From the NCBI GenBank assembly GCA_004026145.2, contig CP034984.1, forward strand, positions 1,647,946 through 1,711,945: a DNA stretch of 64,000 nt, read 5' to 3'. Of the stretch, positions 27,101 to 43,455 are shown in pieces; position 1 is the first letter of the stretch, and the number at the start of each line of letters is the position of its first letter. A program made the position numbers and the translations under genes. Below the pieces are notes generated by a model. The model did no database searches. It saw nothing but the letters and a program-made list of their open reading frames with translations, and was not told the DNA's origin. Origin of the DNA: Takifugu bimaculatus (Eukaryota; Chordata; Actinopteri; Tetraodontiformes; Tetraodontidae).

Positions 27101-27789
27101 AACAAAATGTGCAGGAACTGCGTCCGACTGCCCCACGACAATCTTGACATTCCAAACCATGTTCGTTTCAGCCTCAGAGCAACCCTTCATACTTCTCTTT
27201 CGTGTGCAAAATTGCTCACATTAAAGCAATTATTTTTACATCACAGCCTCAGTTTGTCACCTAATAGGACAATTTTGCTCGTGTTGTGTGAAAAATGTGC
27301 ATTTTTTCTATTTGCTCCAGTTTGTCAAGACAATCCTGTCCCAGGGCCATTTGACTCCTCTGCCCCTCTATGTCAGTCCTGTATACTGGGCGTATGACTA
27401 CTCCCTACGGGTCTACCCAGTTCCAGACGTCATTGTCTTTGCAGATAAATACGACCCTTTCAGCATCACGAGCACAGACTGTCTCTGCATTAACCCGGTA
27501 AGAAAAGGCCTAAACACAAGTGAGGGTAGTTAGAGATTCCCCTGAAAGAAAACCTTTTCCGTTTGGTCTTTCCAGCTGACCCAACATTTGATTAAATGAT
27601 ATTTACTATCTGCAGGGCTCATTTCCAAGAAGTGGCTTTACCTTTAAGGTATACTATCCAGCCAGCAGAACTGCAGAAGACAGGTAGGTTTTGCTCTTCT
27701 CGGCCTTGTTCAGCATAGACGATTGTAATTTTATACCATTATTAATGTGTGCGTATCCTCTTGTTCTCAGCAAATTACAGGGACTCTAA
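24108..27789 (+). CDS. pole2: DNA polymerase epsilon subunit 2 (two apparent frameshifts)
   Basis: Nineteen exons: 24108-24178, 24571-24671, 24768-24843, 25032-25109, 25209-25302, 25389-25463, 25573-25656, 25753-25809, 25906-25954, 26069-26141, 26228-26400, 26475-26564, 26650-26704, 26776-26836, 26904-26982, 27052-27160, 27321-27497, 27616-27683, 27771-27789. They give 528 residues if two extra bases are discounted; human POLE2 has 527. The protein is the conserved B subunit of the leading-strand polymerase, with an N-terminal helical region, an OB fold and an inactive phosphodiesterase-like fold; GNFSSAPYG and FVPGPEDPG mark the latter. Exon 8 to 9 uses an AT-AC intron. One extra base in exon 14 (26801-26804) and one at the end of exon 15 (26974-26977) break a frame that is conserved on both sides. 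All other exons are intact, so assembly error is likelier than decay. Confidence 0.92.
25810..25905 (+). other. U12-type AT-AC intron of pole2
   Basis: The intron begins ATATCCTTC, matching the minor-spliceosome 5' site, and ends in AC. A branch-site-like TCCTTAAT lies at 25887-25894, about ten bases before the terminal AC, the spacing expected for U12 introns. Splicing here joins SKA to QFHNGLY exactly as in the family alignment; a GT-AG reading of the same junction does not. Confidence 0.9.
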
Positions 27790-28833
27790 AGGGAAAAAAA
27801 CTGCATGAAGAAACAGAAGACTTAATCGTTTTTACTGTTATTTGATCATGAAAACTCAATCTGCAGTGCTTATTATTGTGTTGCGTATTGTGAAAAAATG
27901 TTTCGCAATTTTTGTTCATATGTATGTTCGTTGACAATTTTAACTTTATGCCTTGTGTTCGGTTAAAATGCAGTGTAGATTATCCTTATGGTGATCCAAG
28001 TTAAATAAAGTTTTACCCCGTTTTTAGACTGTCACGCCTGTTTTATAACTAAAACGCCAAATTGTGGCGCATTAGAACGACGGGAGAGAAGCTCGGTGTA
28101 GTTTTGTTTGGGTGTTGGTGTGTTTAAAAAAAAACAACTCCCTTTCGCCCTTCGGTACTTTGTGACGTCACTCCACAACGTCAACAATACTGGATATGAG
28201 TGTAATTTGCAGGGGAAACATCGCACAAAGTAAGCTAATGACACGCAACTTACCCTTTTTAATAAGCTGATATGGGGCGTATCATTAAGCAATAGCAAGC
28301 GCCGGAGCTACGGTGCTAGTGTAACACTAGAGCATTTATTTGTGGGCATTTCCAGAATAAGAAATTAGCATTAGCTAAGCTAGCAATGGCTGACAGCAAG
28401 ACGTTAGATTGGTGGTGAGTGGACTTAGTTTGTGCTTTTGTAATGAATCGCATGCGATCTTCAGACCAAATCATTGTTCAGTGTAGAAACCAGCTGGTTA
28501 AGCCATTATCGTTTGTAGGTCAGCGTTAATCGTGCTAACTACTAACGCCTTTTTGGTTGACCCAGTTTGTAGTTCCGCTTCCTAAAGCCAGTTACTTAGT
28601 CCTGTTTTCCCCAAGATGTTTTCAATTTAATATTATTTCAGTAGTAGTCATATTTAAACATACAATCTGCGGTGTGTTTAAAAACATTGAAGCATTAAAG
28701 TGCCGATGTGTTATTCACTGTCTTTCAGATTTGTGACCAATCCTTTGAAGCTGCCGGCTCAAAATTACTGACTGTAATAATCTGTTTGTGGGCTGCACCT
28801 TATGACTTGAGAAGACAACATAAAGAAGGGGAC
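27790..28833 (+). other. pole2 3' UTR, klhdc2 promoter and untranslated first exon
   Basis: pole2 ends with an AATAAA at 28004-28009. Farther on, a probable klhdc2 5' exon ends at the donor after 28414 and joins the acceptor before 28729. That spliced leader would contain a nine-codon upstream frame, ATG at 28386, whose TGA stop is formed across the junction. No additional coding region is seen. Confidence 0.5.
28004..28009 (+). terminator. Polyadenylation signal AATAAA for pole2
   Basis: AATAAA lies about 215 bases after the pole2 stop, in otherwise AT-rich 3' UTR. Confidence 0.75.
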
Positions 28834-31537
28834 ATGGCTGAAAGAATAGACCAGGACGGGGAAGAGATGGACCGTCTGCCGCCCGAAGAGGATGACAATG
28901 ACTCGGATGACGAAGTTGACAGACTGTTTGAGCTGATGCATGAAGGTGAGGAAGATGAAGAGGAGGAGGAGGAGGAGGTGGAGGATGAGCAGCCCCTGGA
29001 CACCGAATCCTCCGAGTCATTTGAGTTGGACACTCCGGCTGAGCGCAGTGGTCACGTAGCGGTGATTGACCGAAACACAATGTATGTGTGGGGCGGATAT
29101 AAGGTAAGCAGGCCATGACGTGTGCATGCAACAAATGTACCCTCGGTCTGCATATGAAACCAATTTCTATTCCTTTTCTGTAAAAGAACGCTCAGAACCA
29201 CAGATTCTTTGACTTGTACCTGCCGAGAACTGAGATCTGGGCCTACAACATCGAGTCGGGAGTATGGTAATAGCTGCGACCTTTACTGGTTCCTTTAGCT
29301 ATTTGACATTTACGTCAGCTGGGCGCAAATTCAATTTTAAAAGCTAATTTTCTGCTGACAGGACAAAGCATATAGCTGGAGGCAACCTGCACACGTCCAT
29401 GTCCGGCAGCTGTGGGGTGTGTGTTGATGGCGTCTTGTATCTCTTCGGAGGTCATCACGCCAGGGGGAACACCAATCGGGTACAGTTCTCAGAGTTTAAA
29501 GTGGGAAGGTTTGTTAAGGGGTTGGATCACCTTTAATTGTCTTCTTGGGATTTGTTCAACGTTTTGCAGATTTACCGCCTTCCTCTGAGAGCCTCCACTC
29601 TTATTTGGGAAGAAATGAGGGATCTAAAAGGTCTCCCACCCTCTAGTAAGGACAAGCTAGGGTGCTGGGTTCACAGGAACAGGTGAGTCTTGAAATCCTT
29701 GTACACAGATTTAGTGTATTTTCATTTCTCAGCTGTTTACATGTCTGATTTGGAAAAGTAATGAGACACATTTATGAGCCAGGGAGGGATCTCTGTTGAT
29801 AGTAGATAAACTTTGATCTTTGTTCTCTCTCTCCCCAGTTTTACTTTGATGAAATGTCTCATTTATAAACCAGCCAGTTTGATTACTAACTTGTAACATT
29901 GGTGAACTGCTCTTTCCACAGGCTCATATTCTTTGGAGGCTATGGCTACTGCTCCTCAAGGACCTCATCAAGGGTCATTTGAATTTGACGAGTCATCCTC
30001 ATTTGGGGTGTGTGAATATTTATTTTTTTCCATAATCTAATGATTATAATTGTTTGTTTTTTAAAAAAATGTTTTACTACAAGCGATTTATATAAAAGTA
30101 ACTGTAACCACTCCTGCAGTGGGACAGCCCTGGACGAGGCTGGAACAACCACGTTCATATCCTGGATTTGGAGACATCAACATGGAGCCAGCCCATCACC
30201 ACAGTAAGCACAAGGCTGTAGTACCTCGCCACGCTCAGCGTGCTTGTTTTGAGTTCTTGAGTTCTGTGGCGAACCGCCCTTTAACCAGATAATGGCCATT
30301 TTTCTACTGTCGCACGACTAGTCACAGGAAAACAAGCACAAAACATATTTGTTGTGTCTCTCTCTGGTTGTGTGGTCTGCTGCAGGGAAGCCGCCCTTTA
30401 CCCAGAGCCGCTCATGCCTGCGCCACGGTCGGCAACAGGGGTTATGTGTTTGGAGGACGATACAAGGTCAGGACAAGTGGTGCCTCAGCCTCGTTCTTGT
30501 TCGTTCCTATTATATTCTTCATATTTTTTTTCAAATGCAACCATATTCCAGCTTAGTTGTGTTGATTTTTGTAGAATTACCGATTAAATGACCTGTACTA
30601 CATTGACCTGGACACGTGGGTGTGGCACGAAATGTAAGTATATCTGAATATCAGGGGTGAATTGATCCGTGATTGGCGTGTAACCGTCCCGTCTGTGCGG
30701 CAGGAGCGTCCCCCAGCACGGCCCGGTGGGCAGGTCGTGGCACTCCTTCACTCCCGTATCAGCAGACCACATCTTCCTGTTTGGAGGTTTCACCACAGAG
30801 CGAGAGACGTTGAGTAAGACTCGCACGGTGTTCTGTTGCAGCGAAAGCATTCCTCCGATGGGGTGATCGCTGGAACGAGTGATCGCTGTTCTGACTTTTG
30901 CCAGGTGACGCTTGGCTGTACTACGTTAGCAAAAACGAATGGAAGCCCTTCAAGCACAGTCACACAGGGAGACCAAGGCAAGTCCCATTAAAGGGTCAAC
31001 ATGGCTGTGCGCTTTAGGTTCAATTTCAGCAGGTGTGTACTTACAACATGATATGTGTGTGTGTTTCAGGTTGTGGCACACAGCATGCTCAGGACCTGAC
31101 GGAGAAGTGTTCGTGTTTGGAGGGTGTGCTAACAACCTGTTAGCTCAGCAGAGAGCTGTAAGAGACCTCCCTACCTCAGTGGAGCACAGACTTTATGCAT
31201 CGGTGAAAAGTTTTGAATCAATTGTGAACTTTTGCTTCCGCCAACAGGCACACAGCAATGAGTTATTGATCTTCAATGTTCAGCCCAAGTCACTAGTCCG
31301 GTGAGTGTGCAGGAGGGGGGGAGCTGATCAATGGAATCAGATGAATGGCAACGTTGTCACTTCTCTCTGTAAGGATAGCTGAGCTCCTTTTTACCCCTCC
31401 TCCCCGTGTTTAGGTTCTGCATGGAGGCCGTGCTTCAGCACAGAGAGCGTCTGTCTCAGTACTGGGACTGTTTGCCTAAACACCTGTTCCACAGCCTCAA
31501 GCTGAGGATGACACACGTCAACACGCTGGGCTCCTAG
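28834..31537 (+). CDS. klhdc2: Kelch domain-containing protein 2, C-degron receptor (one apparent frameshift)
   Basis: Thirteen coding exons: 28834-29103, 29187-29266, 29362-29479, 29570-29682, 29922-30007, 30120-30203, 30386-30466, 30575-30633, 30704-30813, 30905-30977, 31070-31157, 31248-31300, 31414-31537. They give 445 residues after discounting one extra base near 29949-29953 (human 406; the excess is a long acidic N-terminus). Six kelch blades are seen (VWGGYK, LFGGHHARG, FFGGYGY, FGGRYKNYRLNDL, LFGGFTTE, FGGCANN). KLHDC2 is the substrate receptor of a CUL2 ligase that binds C-terminal Gly-Gly. The pocket arginines in GGRYKNYR and the serine in GRSWHS are kept, and the protein ends in Gly-Ser like the human one. 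The intron after 30977 is GC-AG (AAG/GCAAGT). The 3' end overlaps nemf. Confidence 0.93.
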
Positions 31538-32134
31538 TCTGAGGAGAACCTGACAATCTAGTCCGGAGGATGACGGGAGAACGCCACCTGTGTGACGGAG
31601 ACAAGTATAAAATCCTGTTAAATTAGTTATATGTGTTCACTCTCAGTCCTGTCGTTCGGGTTTGTTATAGGTTTCAGTTCTCAGCACGAAGGGGTTCCCT
31701 CAGTTTGGTGGCCACCCTCACCACAGAGGGCCATGTTTCTGTCCCGGTGCGTTCAAGTTGTGTCAGTCCAGCTAAGACAAAGTTATATACAGTAACATAA
31801 GCAACACTGCCCGGATTCTCCCACATTTGTTTATCAAACTTAAGGTCGCACAGCTCAATCTGGTGTCTCGCGTGGCTGTCATCTGTTTGATTTGTTATTT
31901 ATATCTTATATCTAATTTATGTTTGGGTTCTTTGGGGTAAAATGGCTTTTAAAGTCTTCAGTTTGTTTGCAAGGGGCTCCTGTAAAAATTTCTGTACATA
32001 CGTGTTTTGAGGAGTCGAGGGCGTGTTTGTATTTGCCTGTTTGCACAATGATCCCTGGGTGTTTTGGTTGTGATTGTAGAAAAGTGTTCAGTGTGCAGAT
32101 AAATGGATCATAGCGCTGCGTGTTCAGATTTGTA

Positions 32135-32140
32135 TTTATT
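32135..32140 (-). terminator. Polyadenylation signal AATAAA for nemf
   Basis: TTTATT on the plus strand reads AATAAA on the minus strand, about 66 bases beyond the nemf stop codon. Confidence 0.65.
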
Positions 32141-32148
32141 TTAAAACA

Positions 32149-32154
32149 AATAAA
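32149..32154 (+). terminator. Polyadenylation signal AATAAA for klhdc2
   Basis: AATAAA lies about 610 bases after the klhdc2 stop and only about 50 bases before the nemf stop on the other strand. Confidence 0.65.
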
Positions 32155-32205
32155 GTGTCGAACAGCATCCTTTTAAAAAAACAAAAAAAAAAAAACAAAA
32201 TCAGC

Positions 32206-37857
<5,652 letters not shown>

Positions 37858-39229
37858 CTTAGCAAGAGATTCGCTGCGATTCAAACAAGGAAAGTGGCCA
37901 ATGAACAAAAATATTCACATTTCTCTTAAATCAGTGGCTAAGAAATCTAAGGAATAGGTGCATGACACCACACATGCGCAGTAGCATTTATTGTTATGGG
38001 TGCCGACGAGGGTAAAAAGTCATTTCGAATTTGTCAATCGAAAAATCAGTCAATACAGTACCGGTAAAGGTGAAATTATTTACATATTGGTATTTCATTT
38101 TATATGCAATGTTATGCACAGTGCATAAGTGTATTATAGGGCATTGAGGATACCTTTGAATACATTTTGGCTTAAAATGTCTGCATTTACATGCCATATA
38201 CTATAATAACTGAAAAACAGCAGCAAAGATCTGATGTTGAGTGTAACTCAATCAGAATATGTGACTATTTACTTATAGTTGAAATATAACCAACTTTTAA
38301 AATCTTAAATCTTACAAATATTGTGATGTGACGGAATCATGCATATACAAATGCATATGAACTCTGCTTGAGCCACTATACTATACTATACTATACTATA
38401 CTATACTATACTATACTATGCTATCTATACTATACTATGCTATGCTATGCTGTTTCCAGAAAGAATGTGATACTTTAATTCAACTAAGTAAGAATAATTT
38501 CAACATTTTCAGTCACGCTGAGAAAGGCCTCTGCAACAGCGCCATCTGCAGGGAGAATCTGGCCTCTGCTTCTGTTCACGGGCGAAGTGCGGTTGATCTG
38601 GCGTGTGTGAGAGCCGCACTGGTGCTCGGTAACCTTGTGCTCTGACATGCACGGAGTCGAGCAGCTTCTGTGCACTTATTAAGCTCATGGTCGGCTCCAC
38701 GGAGTGTAAGGTGCACTCATGATGCACTACTCCAACTGGCTCATTGGCGTGAAAAACAGGGCATGCCTTCGAAATGCGTGCAAAACACCACCCAACAGCG
38801 ACTGTAACAATAGAGGAAACACAGTGGACGCGCAGAGTAACAACCCGGTTCCCGGTAAGAAAATATCGGAATTGGTGGTAACCGTCCAACTCTGGAAAAA
38901 AGGTAAGAAGGGAAACTGGGGCGATCGCAAAGATAATATCGGGTTAAATATGGGGGCCTAGAAGAACAATTCTGCTTGACTGCCCCCCCACCCCCCTCGC
39001 AATGCACTGCGCCGCATCTTTTAATGCCAAAGCGGCAGCGTGATTAGCGGAGCCGCGCAGGAGTCTCTTCCTCCCCGGGTCAGAGCGGAGGGCGAAGGCG
39101 TGCTCCGTTACCTAGGCGACGGTCAGCGGCAGGGCTCGCTAACTAGCGGTGCTAAGCTAACGCCTTTCCTGCCCAATAACGAAGGTTTGGAAGCTTCGCG
39201 GCGGGATGTTCTCTCCGGATATTCGTATT
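37858..39229. promoter_or_regulatory. Divergent intergenic region between nemf and mok
   Basis: The two genes are transcribed away from each other with 1,372 bases between start codons. The nemf side is AT-rich and carries a CTATA array. The mok side (38.95-39.24 kb) becomes GC- and CpG-rich and looks like the mok promoter and 5' UTR. No further gene is visible. Confidence 0.5.
38375..38451. repeat. CTATA pentamer microsatellite
   Basis: About a dozen copies of a CTATA unit degrade at the right end into CTATG variants. Confidence 0.92.
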
Positions 39230-41757
39230 ATGGGATGTAATTGAGCGAGTTAATATGCAGAGAAATGCACTGTGAGTTTTTTATCGAATGAATTTGACCG
39301 CAGGTGGGAAGTTGTTGCAGCTGTTGACCTGTTTAGTCAGCTCTGTCACTCCTGAAACACAACATTTGGAGAATTTATTTTAAAAAAAAGGGGGGATTCG
39401 CATCAGTACTGTGGTGTATTTAGTTAAAATCCACGGTTTAACAGTGGTTACCATGATCGTTTGGTGTTTCCATGCAGCTTTATTTTTCGACATTTCCCAA
39501 AGGTTTATGAGCCAAATGGCCACAACACAAATTACACAATGACTAAGGGCAACTTGTGATAAAACCCCTTTTCTCTTTGTGCAGGCTACAAAGTCATCAA
39601 GAAAATTGGAGAGGGGACATTTTCAGAGGTTTTAAAAGCACAAAGCCTGAAAGATGGAAAGTTCTACGCGTGCAAAACTATGAAACAGACCATAAACAGG
39701 TACAGTACGTCAGCGTTGCCCCCATTTCTCTGCTTTGCGTGGATCTCTACATCCCAACTGACCCTGTTGTCAGGTTGCATGACCTTTGACCTTGTAACAA
39801 TGGCTTTTAATGCTCTTGTGCAGCCTGTTTGCACCTTGTGCTGCCATTTCAGTCCAGAGATACCCATCATTTTTCTACACCTCTAGAAAATGACATGTGC
39901 AATTGTGCTGTGTTGCAGCCTGGAGCAGGCCAACAACCTGCGGGAGGTCCAGGCCATGAAGAGGCTGAGCCCACATGCAAATATCATCCAGCTTCACGAG
40001 CTCATTCTGTGAGTACCGCAGGTTGCTGAAGCTCCCGGGACTGTCTTGTGTTCAGCTTCATGAGGTGTGGTGATGTTTCAGTGACAAAGAGTCTGGAACC
40101 GTGTCTCTGATCTGCGAGCTGATGGAGATGAACATCTACGAGCTAATCCAAGGTGCGACACCACGACAGTCCAACTCAGTGTGGATTCAGCTAAGAAAAA
40201 GTAAAACCTGGATGAATTTTGGGTTGCAGGACGAAGAACGCCCCTGCCTGACCACACAGTGAAGAACTACATGTACCAGCTTTGCAAGTCACTGGAGCAC
40301 ATGCACAGGTGGGCAGGGAAGGCAGGTTGGAGGTGATAATTCGGAGCGGCTGACGTATGTGCTTGTCTTCCAGCTGTGGGATCTTTCACAGAGACGTGAA
40401 GCCTGAAAACATCCTGATCAAGGTGAGCGCCATCCCATCATTTGCTGTGCGGGGGAGATGTTCCCATCACGGCTGCTCACGTCGCATCGATCTTTGCAGC
40501 AAAATTGCCTGAAGCTCGGCGACTTCGGTTCTTGCCGGAGCATCTACTCCAAGCCGCCGCACACGGAGTACATCTCGACCCGCTGGTACAGGGCCCCGGA
40601 GTGCCTCCTCACCGACGGCTACTACAGCTTTAAGATGGACATGTGGAGCGCCGGCTGCGTCTTCTTCGAGATCATGAGGTGACGTCTGCGCAGACGTGGG
40701 ACTAAATGAATGTTCCTGCGCGTACGTTGACCCGGTGGCCCGGTCAGACTGCTAAATGAGACCCCCTTTTTTCAGTTTGAACCCTCTGTTTCCCGGAGCC
40801 AACGAGGTGGACCAGGCCTCCAAGATCCACGACGTCCTAGGGACGCCGGATCAAAGCGTCCTGCAGAAGTTCAAGCAGTAGGCGCTTCTCCTTTGGTGAG
40901 CACCGGTTCTCTCGTGCAGGTAAAACAACTTCATGCTCTGACCCTCTGGCAGGTCCCGGGCCATGCACTTCAACTTCCCCCCTAAAAAAGGCACCGGGAT
41001 CTCTCGCCTGATCCCCAAATGCCCGGCTCCAGCCCTCTCGCTGCTCTACCAGATGCTGGCCTACGACCCGGACGAGCGCATCACCGCGGCCACGGCCCTG
41101 CGGCACACCTACTTCAGGGAAATCAGGTGCGCCACTGGACACCGAGCCACACGCCGCCTTCTGAACGGATGAGCGCCAACGCTTTCTCTTTCAGGATGGC
41201 TGAAAAGAGAGCGGAGACCTTCCACCGCCTCCCCGGGACTCTGCACGGCCTGGAGGGCGGCGGCTCGCACAACCGCCTAACCGCGCCTGTCGGCCGGCCA
41301 GGGTCGGCAAGCTGAGGGGCCGCAACGCCAGACAGACGCCTTTGCTGAACGTGAGCTGATGTCCACGCAGCCGACCGCCACGTCGGCGACGGTGACCCAT
41401 TGCGTTGTCTTCCTGTAGCACAACACGAAGCACGCCCCGGCGCCGCTGGCCAGGAGGAACATTCCCCCACTATCCCGCCGAGCTGCCCAAGCTCAACCTG
41501 GTGGTACCGGGGCCGCAGATCGCCCCCGCCATTTCCACCGTGCCTCCGTTCACCCACCGGGGGACGCTGCCGGCCATCGCGTCCAAGAAGTGCCAATCGC
41601 GGCTGGCCAAGGTAAGCGCCAGACACGGGCGTTGGACGCGGCGGCGCCTGCATCTGATCCCCGTTTGGGCTTCTTTCAGCCTCAGGAGGAGTCTCGTCAC
41701 GCAGCTTTCAGGAGCTTCTACATTCCGCCGCTGGAGAGGAAACACGGAGGCTTCTGA
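39230..41757 (+). CDS. mok: MAPK/MAK/MRK-overlapping kinase (3' frame uncertain)
   Basis: Exons 39230-39236, 39585-39699, 39919-40008, 40082-40152, 40230-40308, 40374-40422, 40500-40678, 40776-40877, 40953-41126, 41195 to about 41302 or 41350, 41419-41611 and 41680-41757. The kinase domain is complete: Gly-loop GEGTFSEV (11-18), Lys33 (YACK), HRD at 126-128, DFG at 145-147 and the activation-loop TEY at 159-161, as in human MOK (Thr159, Tyr161). MOK regulates ciliary length and is linked to growth and inflammatory signalling. A seven-base first exon gives MGC-YKVIKK, matching human MKN-YKAIGK in length and phase. Exon 10 starts in the right frame (AEKRAETF) but meets a stop at 41313-41315. 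Either a weak donor at 41303 rescues the frame into TFPHYPAELPKLNLV, or base errors are present. The final exon fits. Confidence 0.88.
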
Positions 41758-43455
41758 GAGACGAGGACGCTTTTGTCTCTGACCTGAGACCAGAGAGACG
41801 GGCTGGAAGGACGTTTGGACGGGTCTGAAGGCCGTCAGCCAGCCGCCGCCATGACATCATCAACCCGATTTTATGTTCAACCCTGGTAAAACACGTTTTC
41901 ACTGTCTGCACCAGTTGCAGGCTGACGTTTAACAAGAGTGATGAAACAAAGACGGTTAAATGACGAGAACGCTGCAGAACAAACAGGAAGTCCAACACGT
42001 CACCGATCCGCTGCGGAGCGCACTGGAACAGGGTTTCACCTGCAGAAACACTCACATGCACAGCTTCACGCTCGTCTAAAACACACACAGGTGATGGGGA
42101 AGCACATTTTTAACATTGATTTGTAGTGATTTAGCAACAAAACAGCACTTACACGCAAACTAATGTGTTTTTTTAATATGTAAAACGTCTAGAATATCAG
42201 ATCTTCATTTACACTGAAGTTGTGTTTGAGCCGAGCTCGTGAATAATGGCACAAAGAGTCGGTCAAAAGAGTGATTAATGACGCAGACATTAAGAAAATG
42301 ACAAAGAATGCATCCACGAGTTCTCCTGGTAATAAACACACCATGTAGCCTGTGTAATAATACACTACCCTGATGTTATAACCAACGATTAAAGCTAATT
42401 GAAATGAAAAAAGGCATCGAGCGGTCTGTTTACTACATGTGAGTGGGACAAGAAAACGGCAGCAAACAGTGTATTCAAGATTATTTTAATATTATTAATA
42501 TGTATACTTTAGGCTTTAGAAATATAACTATCAATGACAAAACTTCCACTGGAGTAATGGTCGTTTGCTTAAGCCCCATCAAATCAATTAATTACAATAT
42601 ACACAGTATGATACAGAGCAGATTTGAATCTGAAATAATATTAAAATAAATGCTCAATAGATAAAGGTTTAATCGTTTGTCACCTATTGTATTAGCCATC
42701 TGTGAGTTCTGAGCACACCCAAACATGTAAAGCCTTTTTCTTCTAATAAACTAATTAAGTGCAAACATCTCTCTCTCTCTTAAAGACTATGATTGCAACG
42801 TCCAGCTTTAGGAATTCAGATTTCCAGACTGAGGATGTTAAAGCCGTGTGCAACAAGGCGCTCCTCAACCCTCTTTTTTTGTTTTTGTTCCATTAGAGTA
42901 ATTATAAAAAACAAACAAACTAAAGAACTAAAGAACAAAATCAGTGCAAAGTCATACTGGGGAGATTCTACTGGAGGGAAGTCAGAAGGTGGGGGGGTGG
43001 GGGGGGGAGATGGTTCATCCAAGAGTCATCAGTAACCCTGAGCCAAGACTAGGTCACCACAAGGTTAAAGGGGGGGGGGGAACAGCTGGATTATGAAAAT
43101 TAAAGGAACTGTCCTTTAAATCTCAAGCCACTATTGTTTGGTTTGCTATTGGGTTGGGGGGGGGGGAGGTCCCAGGAAGGCATTTAAAACTTAAAAAAAA
43201 AGTGTTAAAACCCCACCACGGCGGCGGGTGTGAGGGGAGCCCAGATCGCTCCTTGGCTTGCCTCCGCGCTCTGCTAGGACGAGTGTGTGATCGGCCAAAA
43301 GGAAAGAAGCCGTCAACAAAATCGAAGGAGAGGGAGGGAGGGGATGGGGGGGGGGGGGGGTGTCAAAGTAAAAAGGAGAACTTGCAATGCTTGCAGGGTG
43401 GAGAGCAGCATCGGACTCTGGGTTGCAGGGTTCTTTAGCAGCAGAAATATTGTGG
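41758..43455. other. mok 3' UTR and spacer to wdr20
   Basis: No coding exon is seen. A mok polyadenylation signal lies at 42331-42336. The rest is AT-rich, then purine-rich with several poly-G runs (for example near 43068, 43157 and 43346), probably the wdr20 3' UTR on the minus strand. Confidence 0.5.
42331..42336 (+). terminator. Polyadenylation signal AATAAA for mok
   Basis: AATAAA lies about 575 bases after the mok stop, in AT-rich sequence. Confidence 0.5.

Larger units (their letters stand above)
31538..32205. other. Converging 3' UTRs of klhdc2 and nemf
   Basis: No coding sequence is present between the two stop codons. The plus-strand signal at 32149 lies beyond the minus-strand signal at 32135-32140, so the transcripts should overlap in this tail-to-tail interval. 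Confidence 0.65.

Noticed and set aside
26228..27160. pole2 considered as a pseudogene because of two frame breaks
   Set aside because: All nineteen exons, splice sites and the minor-class intron are preserved and the rest of the frame is intact. Base-level assembly error explains the breaks better.
28715..29134. Antisense frames opposite the first klhdc2 coding exon
   Set aside because: These are proline/serine-rich complements of the Glu/Asp codon run, without independent support.
38375..38451. Regular repeat considered as a CRISPR-like array
   Set aside because: The unit is a five-base tandem with no spacers in vertebrate nuclear DNA; it is a simple microsatellite.
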